From the NCBI GenBank assembly GCA_022385755.1, contig MU278351.1, positions 1,056,638 to 1,120,637 on the forward strand: 64,000 bases of DNA. The letters run 5' to 3'. The notes beneath the pieces are model-generated. The model did not search any database. It was not told where the DNA came from and saw nothing but the letters and a program-made list of their open reading frames with translations. Position numbers and translations under genes: made by a program. Origin of the DNA: Trametopsis cervina. Lineage: Eukaryota > Basidiomycota > Agaricomycetes > Polyporales > Irpicaceae. This document shows, one piece after another, positions 23,241 through 32,941 of the stretch. The stretch's first letter is position 1. Every line of letters begins with the position of its first letter.

Positions 23241-24330
23241 ATGGAAATCGGTGACATACCGCAGTCAATTCGTGGAGACCCTTGGTTTGAAGACGGAAAC
23301 ATCATTCTTCTGGCAGACTCGGACGAATCGACGGCGGTCGCATTCAAGGTGCATCGAGGTGTTCTTGCTCGACAGTCGGAAATCTTCCAGTCGTTATTCG
23401 AGGTAGCGCAACCGCCACCAGATTCCGAAACCATCGAGCAATGCCCAGTTATCCGTATGCACGATATTCCCGTCGAGTTGAGCAATCTCATCAAGGCGTT
23501 ATACGATGGCCCGCACGGTCTGTACGTGACATACACATCCCATCCCTGGATCGCTCGACGGAAGGTGTTGCTGACCACTGAAAGGGCTTAGCAACACAGA
23601 GCATCTCCCCGGGATCGACAGCTTCTTCTACGTTGCAGGCATTTTGCGGATCAGCACAAAGTACTGCATAGCAAGTCTGCGCTCACAGGCCATCCGTCAC
23701 CTTACCCAGACGTGGTCTTACACCCTTCGTGGTCACGACGATATGCTGAACCGCGCCTTGAACACTAGTGAGGAGAGGGGACTTTCGTATCCATACGTCC
23801 ATCCCTTACACGTGCTGAATCTTGCCAGGGCGGTAGATGTCCAGATCATTGTTCCCTCTGCGCTTTACTTCCTCTCGTTGTACCCTCTCGACGATATTCT
23901 TCGTGGAGACCACCCGAAGCTGCTTGTCGAACACCCTTCTCGGCCACCATCAGAACTTAACGCTCAAGATTTGAAATCATATACCCTCATGTTTCAATAC
24001 CGACTACAGCTCGTTCTTGATTTTGTTCGCAAGACGTGTGGGGCACGAACGCTCTCAGTCAAGTGCGCGAACGAACAACGATGTCGCAAGGGATTTGCTC
24101 AACTCGCCAATCGTCTCTCCCGTGAATGGGTTATGCGCACCGGGCCTATTCACTTCATGTCACAATCCATCAACGAGCTTAATGGCTTCCAAGACGTTTG
24201 CACCTCTTGTCGTGTTAACTTCAGGAAAGACGTCACCAAAGCCAGGGAGGATGCTTGGATGAACCTCCCATTGGCTATCGGCCTTCCTCCGTGGGATCAG
24301 CTTGAAGCTTCTGACCTTGCGAAATGGTGA
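23241..24330 (+). CDS. BTB/POZ-domain protein of agaricomycete type
   Basis: Two exons (23241-23521, 23592-24330) give 339 aa. The N-terminal ~100 residues form a BTB fold: FEDGNIILLADSDESTAVAFKVH, VLARQSEIFQSLF, and a C-terminal helix region with LSNLIKALYDG. The remaining ~230 residues are helical with a Cys-rich segment (CTSCRVNFRKDV) and a Trp-rich end. This design belongs to a large expanded family in mushrooms whose role is unknown; BTB domains often bring substrates to cullin-3 ligases, but no such partner is shown here. The intron is 70 nt with a GTACGT donor. The stop lies 48 bp from that of the convergent guanine deaminase gene. Confidence 0.85.
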
Positions 24331-24378
24331 GAAGGACCTGCAGATTTAGGCGATATAAGGGGTGATGCGTTGATATAT

Positions 24379-26058
24379 TTATATATGGATTTCTGGTGAG
24401 ATCTTTCTTCCCTGAATCCACATCCCCACTCGATTTCTAACGTCTCCAATACAGAACCACTTTTCTATGGATTCTAAAGTTAGTTCCTTCGTAATGTGAG
24501 CAGGCTCGCCATCCAGGAAGTCAATAGGACCGACGCCAGCTCCCGTGCTGCTGTCGATTAAAGCGACTATAAAGAGCATCTTGTCAACATATGATATTGC
24601 ACAGCTCGTCGGTCGTTGCTCACTTTGCTGGGCGTCGAACCGTGCTCCGACCTCAAACACTCCTGAATTAACGCTTAGCGCCGTTGTGCCTCCTCGGGTC
24701 GCAAGATACAATGCTTCCTTCCAGTCGATTGATAGCGAGACAGCGTCTTGATCTTCGGACTGTCTTGACAACGATTGCATTATCCTACCTCCCTCCCTCA
24801 TCCTTGAGACGGTGACTGCATGCCTCATAGCCGCCATGATGCTGATGTCGTACCCGCCAGCAATGTCGGTTCCCAGGCCAACTCGCACACCGTTCTCCAA
24901 TGCCTCGCGCAGTCGAAAGGGCTCCGCGGAGAAATAGGCATTTGATAAAGGACAGTGCGCAATTGCCGTACCTCGTTCAGCCACGCGCTTTAGTGACGGC
25001 TTGTTTAGGAATGTGCAATGCGCTTGTATCGTTCGAGATGAGAGAAGACCGTGCTATCGACGTCGTTTCGTGGGTATGACAGGTCGATACGCACTCGGCA
25101 ACGGCATACCTTGTCGAACACGTCAATATCTTCCATCCCTCGTTGACTTCGTACCCATTCTACTTGGTCGTGTGCTTCGGCCATATGGCTCTGCACGCGG
25201 ATGTTCTTGTCATGGGATAGTTGGCCGAGACCATGTAACAGAGTGTCCGAGCATGTAGGCACGAAACGCGGAGTGATGACTGGCTCGATTAGCCTCTTAT
25301 GGAGAGGTAGACTTTCCTCGAGAACGTTGCATTTGTCCACGAATGACTTTACAGCGTTTATTGCCGCTTCAGCAGATGATTCCATGTACGTGGGTCGTGA
25401 GGACTGGTCCATGGATAATTTACCTACGAAAGCTCTGATACCTGCGCGGCTCATGCATTCTGCCAGTATCAAGCTATACGCAGGACTATGGTCAGCGAAT
25501 AGTGGTGAGCGGATGAAAACCAGAACGTACTTTGTTTCCTCCTTGATCGTACCAAACAAGAGAACAGCTCCTGTGCCGTTCTCTACGAGACGTTCTGCGA
25601 GTCGCGTATATACCCTTCGCGCAAGCTGAGGGTCCGCATCGATCTTCTCCTCAGCTTTGAAAGCATATTCGTTGAGCCATTCCATCAACGGTAGATGAAG
25701 TCCCGTGCCCTGGTACAGAAATTGCGGTGCATGTAGGTGCAGATCGCAGAAGGTCGGTAGCAAGAAACTGCCTGGAGGTATCACGATTGGAGGATCGGAA
25801 GACTCAGCAACTACCTTCCGAGATTCGTCCAGGTCTGATCTCCCCAGGTAACTTACAAAACCTTCACCGTCCACCTCTGTCCGTGGCATGAAATGCTATT
25901 TGAGCTTGGCGTGTTGTGAGCATATCTATCTGAGGCTTACCCAGTATGTAGTCGTGAAGAACATCCAACTTGCCCAAGCTTGGGCAGTGCACAAGATTTC
26001 CTCGAATGAGCATGTCGCGTCCTGTAGGTGAAACAGTGAGACCGAGATTGCTATGCAT
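24379..26058 (-). CDS. Guanine deaminase
   Basis: Guanine deaminase turns guanine into xanthine in purine salvage, in the cytosol. Five exons fit on the reverse strand. Family signatures are in order: MLIRGNLVHCPSLG, the zinc-binding FCDLHLHAPQF, QGTGLHLPLMEWLNEYAF, ITPRFVPTCSDTLL, VQSHMAEAHDQVEWV (His ligand and catalytic Glu), AHCPLSNAYFS, and GLGTDIAGGYDISIM with the Asp ligand. The C-terminal beta-sandwich ends IEKWFCIGDVRNRVGMWIQGRKI. The first two exons join at about 25873, and a 57-nt intron restores FDAQQIALID near the C-terminus. The start at 26058 is the first ATG in frame; the NAXE gene diverges 195 bp away. Confidence 0.93.
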
Positions 26059-26253
26059 CCCGTCGCGTCAAGGCTGATTAGATCGCGCTCTGCACGCACT
26101 GGGTCACACGTGAATATCTGACGTCACGCTCGGCTTACTGTATGTTCTCCCCTGGTTTCTCATCCTGTGGCAACTGTTGGCGACCCGTCATCTTACAACC
26201 TGAGTCTAGACATTCAAAGCAGAGACCTTGAGATTTAGGACACTGCACTTACA

Positions 26254-27330
26254 ATGACGCTGAGATATCTGACCTCGAAGCTCGCACAGCAAGTAAGTTT
26301 TTCCATCGTGAGGGTCCTCCTGTTCATTGAGGTTTTGCATCTGTATAGATAGATGAAGAGCTTATGAGCACTACTGGTGCTTTCAGTCTTGATCAGGTTG
26401 GGTTGTAATGCACTGAGCCAGACATTCCATGATTCAGCTAACCTGTGTCATTCATTGCTCAGCTAATGGAACTCGCAGGCTTAGCTTGCGCGCAAACGGT
26501 AGCGACCGTCTACAAACGGGACACTCATCCTCGAGTTCTAGTGTGCTGTGGACCGGGGAATCAAGGGGGTGATGGGCTGGTTGCGGCGAGACATCTGGGT
26601 AAGAAATGGATTTGCAGTTGCTGGTACCTAATCGCACATTGACACCACCATCAGGAATGTTTGGCTACGATCCAACCATCTGGATGCCCAAGGTAACTTG
26701 TGAAGCCAGAATGAGGAGCTGTGCTGAATATCCTTCGTATTCACCCAGCCGGGCTCAAAGGAGATCTACCGGGTGCTGTCTCTACTCAATGTCTGCAATA
26801 ATTCAAGCTCACCTGTAGACAAATGCAGCGCCTGAAGGCACAATGTGAGAACATGAAAATCCCTCTCATCGCACCATCGAACGAGACGGACACCTTGCGC
26901 GACGCACTGGCCAGGTCAGACGTTGTCCTGGATGCCATTTTCGGATTCTCTTTTAAGCCTCCTGTTCGCGCACCGTTTGATGCTGCTCTGCCGCTCATAA
27001 CCGAGTCAAGACTTCCCATTGTATCCGTGGACATTCCGTCAGGATGGGATGTGGAGAAGGGCAACGAGGCTGGTGTTGGTCTCAAGCCTGACGTGCTCAT
27101 CAGTCTTACTGCGCCCAAAGAAGGCTCGAGGAATTTCAAGGGTCGGCATTTCCTAGGCGGACGCTTCGTAACAAAGTAAGCTATGGTGAACATCAGCCTG
27201 CGGGGTGCAAAAATGCTCACTTTCACATAGGGCCATGGCGGAGAAGTTCGATCTCAATCTCCCGGAGTATCCTGGCTTTGACCAGATCGTCGAGCTACCA
27301 TCCACTGACCAGTCGAGTCAGAGGCTTTGA
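26254..27330 (+). CDS. NAXE: NAD(P)H-hydrate epimerase (NAXE, YjeF N-terminal type)
   Basis: NAXE repairs damaged NADHX and NADPHX by epimerising the hydrate. Seven exons (26254-26292; a 48-nt exon ending just before 26398; 26463-26598; 26655-26692; 26749-26772; 26829-27175; 27231-27330) give 243 aa. Motifs: [41 protein letters not shown] (cofactor loop), [34 protein letters not shown], and HFLGGRFV. No clear mitochondrial presequence is seen; the N-terminus is only [13 protein letters not shown], weakly amphipathic. Exon 5 is just 24 nt. The dehydratase partner (ADP/ATP-dependent) is not in the window. Confidence 0.94.
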
Positions 27331-27490
27331 ATCATCGCAAGCAGTAGAACAGGAGCTAGTAGATTAGAGAAAGGTGTAAGATAACTGTAGAGTACAGGAA
27401 TGACGGAAAGAGATTGCTATGCCACAAAAAGCTAATAGAGACAGAGACAGAGATAATAAAGGGAGATCTGTAAAAAGAAAGCAGCAGCAA

Positions 27491-28828
27491 CTATCGACGC
27501 CGGACGGAGGCCTTCTTGCGCCTTGAGTAGCTGTGTGCCTTCTGAGCCTCCATCTCTGCCGCAAAGCCCGGCTCGTGCATGTAATTCGTATCGCCAGGGT
27601 CTCCCTCGAATCCGACGCTTGGCACGTCAGGGTATAGCTGCCAGTACCGACTCCCCAAGTTCTCCGCCAATACCGACAGGAGTTTGCTGGAGTTGGCAAT
27701 TGTCATCTGCTTCTCGGCATGTGTCAACTCCCGGCCGCCATTGGCTTGACGCATAAACCTGAAAATATACTTCGCGTCGCACGGGTAAATCTCTTGTGCG
27801 CTGTGCATGATGGCCCGCTGCATGTCCTTGTTTCGAAGGGCAGAAAACCTAGCACGCTCCGTGTGTAAAGATGGTGTCGACTGGCGGACTATGCGCTCTT
27901 TAAAGAACGCGGGCACAAAACGTGCGAAAGGGGCATGTAACGGCGAGACGTAACCTTGGGTGGTAACAGTAATGCACATGTTGAACGTGAACATTGAGAA
28001 ATCAAGTTCGATGTCTTCGCCGCGGGTGGTGGTAAAGTAAAGCCAGTAGTGATCATCGGGGTCTTGTCCATGAGTGATCTCCCCGTTGGACCGCCGATAA
28101 TAAGCAAGTCTGTCGACGGGTGGGACCATCGCTGAGCCAGTAGCAATCCCAAAATCCGCGATAGGGCTAGACTTGTACTTGAAGCGGAGACGATAGTCAT
28201 CCGTATCTTTTCCTGATGACGTCGTATACATCTCAGCAAGAAGAGCGACGCAGACAGAGGTCACCACAGACAGAGCGTAACCCTCTCTCGCGATTCTCCT
28301 CATCAGCTTTGACGCTACTGGTGCACTGATAGCACCAGGGAACCATTGAAGAGCGAAGTCATCGAGCCGCGCAGACATAGGGAGCGGGCCCATAACATCA
28401 TCCAATATCACCAGCTTCGATTCCCAGCCGTCTGGTTGTTTGATTGGGTTGACGTGCGGGTTGACGTTGTTTACAATCTTGTATACGCTGGCGGGATGAA
28501 CAGGCTTAATGGCACTGAGGTGACATAGTTCTGCCATGTAGGCGAGGAAAGGGAAATAAGACTCGAGTGAGATGCGATGTGTTTGCCCTACAGAAGCTTA
28601 TCAGATGAGTAAACACATGTCATTCGAGGGCACTGACCGCAATTATCCTTATGGGTTACCCAATCGCTTTTCTGACATTCCGTACCGCAATAGGCACGCT
28701 GTTTCGGTCGGCGTGAATTCAGACATAGCGCCACGCAAACGTTATGTACTCACCTCACCGCACGCTGCACATAACAGCAGCTTTACTTCACGAGAGCGGG
28801 CCTTACGACACACTTGACAGTGGTTCAT
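27491..28828 (-). CDS. MYND-type zinc-finger protein
   Basis: Three exons (28754-28828, 28638-28698, 27491-28587) give 410 aa. The N-terminal ~45 residues form a MYND zinc finger: CQVCRKA, LLCAACGE, AYCGTECQKSDWVTHKDNC, with the Cys/His pattern complete across two introns. The rest is a globular ~350-residue region without a domain I recognise, containing LDDFALQWFPGAISAPVASK and YWLYFTTTRGEDIELDF, and a basic tail RRKKASVRRR that may be a nuclear signal. Such MYND proteins are numerous in Agaricomycetes and have no assigned role. It converges with NAXE. Confidence 0.87.
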
Positions 28829-29340
28829 GTGTAGCAAAGGGAGGCGGACAGAACGATGGTTGCAATTGTGACAGCACTCTTCAGCCCCTAATTTGCAGTC
28901 CCGATGGCCTGACCTCGGTTCTGAGGCTACTTTGGGAAGACTCAGGGCGGGAGCACCGGGCACTTTCGAAGGCATCTTCGCAGCCTTTTCTTGGGCTTCA
29001 CAGTATGGCTGCTGAATGTGGTTAAGGAGAGAAGGAGCCCTATTGCATTGGGCGAACCCTATTAACAATTTGCATTGTGTCACGTGCATGTTGAATCACG
29101 GTCATGTGATGTCTTTAAGGTGCGATACGCGACGTGTAGCCGTCAAGTTGGAAAGGTGGGATTTATGATGAAAGACGTCAGCTACTTGATAAAAGACAGA
29201 TATGAGTGATATTTAAGGAGATTCATGTACAATGTGAGTGGTTTGACGATTCTAGCATTGAAACTTGTTGTAATGATTCTACAGTACGTCTTATGGTGAG
29301 AGAAGGCAAAGTAAGGGCAAATAAGAATGCTCACAGATGA
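28829..29340. other. Intergenic: MYND promoter and zinc-finger 2 3' flank
   Basis: About 510 bp. A cacgtgcatg and a catgtgatg E-box-like word occur near 29080-29110. No gene is seen. Confidence 0.45.
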
Positions 29341-30502
29341 CTAATTCTCTATAACTTTAGGGGGATGCCAGTCTCCATTCAGATCCCCCACACAACATAT
29401 ATTCCTGTTGTTAATGTGTCTCCGTAGCGAATCAGTGCGGCTGAAGGTCTTTCCGCATCCGCCCACCATCTGCATGCCGTAGTATGACCCGATCTGCGCG
29501 TCTTCTGGGACGTAATAATCATCTCTCAGTGCTAGAGGAACACCGCAGCACGCTGTTGCCCCCGCCATGTTCACAGTGGCGGCTGGATAGTGAGTGTAAA
29601 CATGGCGTTTGAAGTCGCCGTCACGGTCGCGCCTGAACGTCCGCAGGTAGGTCAAGCAGAGGAGGTTTCCATGCAAATCGACAGAGTCGAAGATGGGCTC
29701 GCCGTTTCCTAGAATACTACGCCTCTTGTACGAAACAGAGGTATTGCGTACGGAGGAACAGGCTTTGGCGTGGGGACGGGTTGACCTGATGGGTCGACAT
29801 GACGGTGTCCGTGTCTGAGTTGAGGTGTAAAGCGTTCTCCTGGAAGAGCGTGAGGTAACTCTAGCCTTAGCCCTATGATGTGAGTATCCCTTGTTGAGAG
29901 ATAACTGGGGCGAAGGAGAGTACTCCGGGGCGTCCTCGTCCTCGTCCTCGTCACTCCTCTCGCCTTGATCATTGTTGGCTTCAACATCCTGATCCGAATC
30001 GGAGTCGAATGCGTCTGACATCTGGATGGTTGCGGAAGCGGATGGCGAGAGGAGATGCAAGCCAAGGCCGATGGCCTCGGCAGACTCCCGTGAGTTAACT
30101 GGGTGACGTATGTTGCCCCAATCCTCAGAGTAACTGTTGGAAGCCGCATTGAGTCAGGTTCTAGAGATACATAAAAATACACAAGACCCACAAAGGAGGG
30201 GATTGCAAGTGCACGGGGTCAACGAAATCCATTGATCCGTATGGCGTGTTAACCGGCGAGCAAAGACTACCTTCAAACGCGGGGGTTACAGGCTGGGATA
30301 TAGGTGACGTATACAAAGATCCGGAAGAGGAGGAAGTGAAGGGCGATAGCGGGGAAAGGCAACCATAACCGAATGATTGGGGAGGTATGTCGCGCGTATG
30401 CTCATACTCAAAGACGGAGTTGTAGTCTGAGAGCGAACATAGCATCGGGTCCGCATGATTGTAGGGTGGATAATAGCCGTCTGAGGCGTTGCAGTATGCC
30501 AT
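29341..30502 (-). CDS. CCGV-type zinc-finger protein 2
   Basis: Two exons (30192-30502, 29341-30133) give 367 aa. The N-terminal ~105 residues are rich in Tyr, Ser and Pro (MAYCNASDGYYPPYN...). A middle region has an acidic run (SDSDSDQ...SDEDEDEDAPE) followed by an Arg/Ser/Thr-rich basic stretch. The C-terminus carries FRRDRDGDFKRHVYTH, ACCGVPLAL and GGCGKTFSRTDSLRRHI, the same finger order as the gene at 18133-18946. It is probably a DNA-binding nuclear protein, but binding is not proven. It lacks the polyproline run and the sharp CxxC of its paralogue's first finger. Confidence 0.85.
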
Positions 30503-31504
30503 TGGAGGGATGAAGAGTGGGGTGGCGTGTAAGCGAGATATAACACGTCCAGGGAATGGGTAAGGACCCTGAACTTCACTCCAAGATCCATTATATACCT
30601 TCCCGTGAGTAGGTCTTTGTGAGCTGCTCTCCGCATAATGAAGACAAAGAGCTGAGTTCGCGAGAAACTACCATATAGGGGAAGGGGTGCACGACCCTGT
30701 AAAGGAGAGTTATTAGTTCTTTGTGGATCTGAGTTCGTATATGAAGCCTGTTATTTAGGGCGTCAGTGCACTTGCTTTGTTACCTGCTGTAAATTAAGCG
30801 CACAGGCCTCGATACTGTAACCTCAGAGAGGGTACCTTAGAGGGCGGAAAAAACACTGTATTTCGCGCAATACTCGCTGGATATCAGCAGAACCAAAGGG
30901 TGCACCCCGACGTGATTGTTACAAGAAACTCTCCGGTTACGCCACTCACCTCGTTGGCGGTTGTGCGATACCTCTGTGCCACTCATGTGCAGGAGCATCG
31001 AGAGGTACTAGGGACACCTTGGTCATTATTTCCTTGAATATATATTCATCACCAACCACGAGGTCCGCTGACGGCGAGAGATGCACTCGGGAAGCCGGTG
31101 AGCGATGGACGGAGGAAGGGAGGGAGGGGTGGAGAACATGAGTGAACACAAATGCATGAAATCCTCTGTCTTTGAGGAACCTCGAGATGAAAGACGGAAC
31201 AACTAAGTCCCATGGGGTAGAACTTCTGCGGTATAAACCGGAAGAGAAAGGGCACGAGTCGTAGTTGTAGCGGCTTTACAACCACTCACCCACAACAAGT
31301 CGTGCACGGGGATCATACGTGACCAAACAATGATTCTCTTCACTTATCTATGGCATGTATCAGTACTTTGCAGTTCCCTTGGTCAACTATAAGCAGGCCT
31401 TCCGAAAAGACAAAGATGCATTGGATATGAAAGAAGTTGGATGAAAATAACGTGACGCAGCAAGATAGTGGATCCTGGCAACAGACCTTACAGTCGATAG
31501 ACAC
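30503..31504. other. Intergenic 1 kb: zinc-finger 2 promoter and SNIP1 3' flank
   Basis: A TATA box lies at 30591-30597. The remainder holds only short frames without domain signatures. Confidence 0.5.
30591..30597 (-). promoter_or_regulatory. TATA box of zinc-finger gene 2
   Basis: On the reverse strand the word tatataa lies about 90 nt upstream of the start at 30502. Position and sequence match the TATA box of the paralogue at 18045. Confidence 0.6.
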
Positions 31505-32620
31505 CTACGTAGCGTCTTCAGATACGAGCACATACTCCCTGGCTGAGTCTCCGAATTTCAGTACTAGAAAAAGGGCCGGTCATAAGAATAGACAATGTCA
31601 TTCACGAAGGAGTATAAGACTTGCCGTCGCCCAGTTTGAGTTCGTAATAGCGAGATGTTGGTATTGCCGCATCGTTGACCTGTGTGCCGTTGGTAGACTC
31701 GAGATCTATCACGAATGGTCTACAAATCGTACGGACTGCTCAGAAACAGGCATAACGAAGGAACAAGCCCACGCACTTTATGGCTGCTTTGGCGTCTCCA
31801 AATTCATTCCTCTCATGGACCTGGCGGACTGCAGAGGCATAAGAGCAAGTATAGAAATATATACATGGCACCTACATTGTATCACTGCGTGCTGTTTGGA
31901 GCAGGACGGGTGGTCAATGGTGATGTCTGCCACGAGACGATCGCGACCAATGAGGTACGCGCTCTGGCGGTGTATGTGCAATAAATCTGAGAACAGACAT
32001 ATCGTTACCACCCAGAAACACGATAAACACCAACATAAAGACATACCAACTTGTTCCTTGCCCTTGAACACATACAACCGCCAGCCTACAAGAGGTTTCC
32101 TAGCTTCAGGCGGCTCGTGGTACTTCAGAACCGTCCCAGTACCGTCAGAATGCTTTACGGTCTTGGTCGCAGCAGCGAGCAAGCCTGAGTTGCCAAAGTT
32201 CGGCTTCGCCTTGTCCTCTTCTGGATCGACAGATTTCGATTTCGAGCGGGAGTCCTGGGCTGGCTGACCAGAATGGGAGAGGGAACGTGGTGGCGGTGAC
32301 GCAGAACGACGTGAGGTGGAAGGTTTTGGAGGGTCGTCCCGCCGGCGGTTTCTGTCTACGTCTTGGTCGCGGTTTCGGTCGCGGTCGTTTCGGCCTGTAT
32401 CTCTGGAAGACCGGTAGTCTTTCCCTACGCTGTCATCTCCTCGTCTACGGAACGAATCCTCGTCTCTTCGGCGGCCGTAGGGCAAATCTGGGTTGCGGTC
32501 AGAGTCTCTGTCATGCCGACGAGGCCTATCTTTTGAGTCGTAATCGCGCCGCCTGTCGTCTCGGTTCTTGTCACGATAGTCGTCACGCCTGGGTCTAGGT
32601 GAGCGGGAGTTTCGGTCCAT
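31505..32620 (-). CDS. SNIP1: SNIP1/Pml1, FHA-domain splicing (RES complex) factor
   Basis: SNIP1/Pml1 is part of the RES complex that helps keep unspliced pre-mRNA in the nucleus. Five exons (32047-32620, 31876-31986, 31777-31828, 31625-31719, 31505-31563) give 296 aa. The first ~125 residues are an Arg/Asp/Ser-rich RS/RD-like region. It is followed by KPNFGNSGLLAA, WRLYVFKGKE and the FHA domain: YLIGRDR, DHPSCSKQHAVIQ, IDLESTNGT, RYYELKLGDVLKFG, REYVL. Phosphothreonine-binding residues (GR, S..H, N) are present. The last intron (31564-31624) has a GCAAGT donor, so it is GC-AG. ATG 32620 starts the RD-rich region. Confidence 0.93.
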
Positions 32621-32712
32621 GGAGAGTGTGCACAAATGAGAGGTGCTCAGTCGCGAATGTACTGTGCGCATAGTCAAAGCCATGATATTGCTTTATAAAG
32701 GTGAACACATAA

Positions 32713-32783
32713 TCCGATATGGTGTAGTGGCTAACATTATCGCCTCTCACGCGATAGCCCGGGGTTCAATTCCCCGTGTCGGA
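32713..32783 (+). tRNA. tRNA-Glu (anticodon CUC)
   Basis: A 71-nt cloverleaf with acceptor TCCGATA and a 3' strand TGTCGGA (one G-T pair), D-arm GGTGTAGTGGCTAACAT, anticodon loop CCTCTCAC (anticodon CTC) and T loop GGTTCAATTCC. No intron. It is a close relative of tRNA-Glu(UUC) at 20336. Confidence 0.96.
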
Positions 32784-32941
32784 ATATTTTTGCGGCAAAA
32801 TTATTCGAGTTCACTTTTTTCTGTCTCACTCGAACGTACGTAGTAAAGGTTATCCATGTTGCACGCCAAAGCAAATGTCGCAAATGTCGTATCAATAATG
32901 CCATACAAAATAAAAACTGCAATTGAAGGTCTAATCCTCAT

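Noticed and set aside
31437..32267. 276-codon open frame on the + strand
   Set aside because: Antisense to SNIP1 exons and introns; the reverse strand has a full FHA-domain protein instead.
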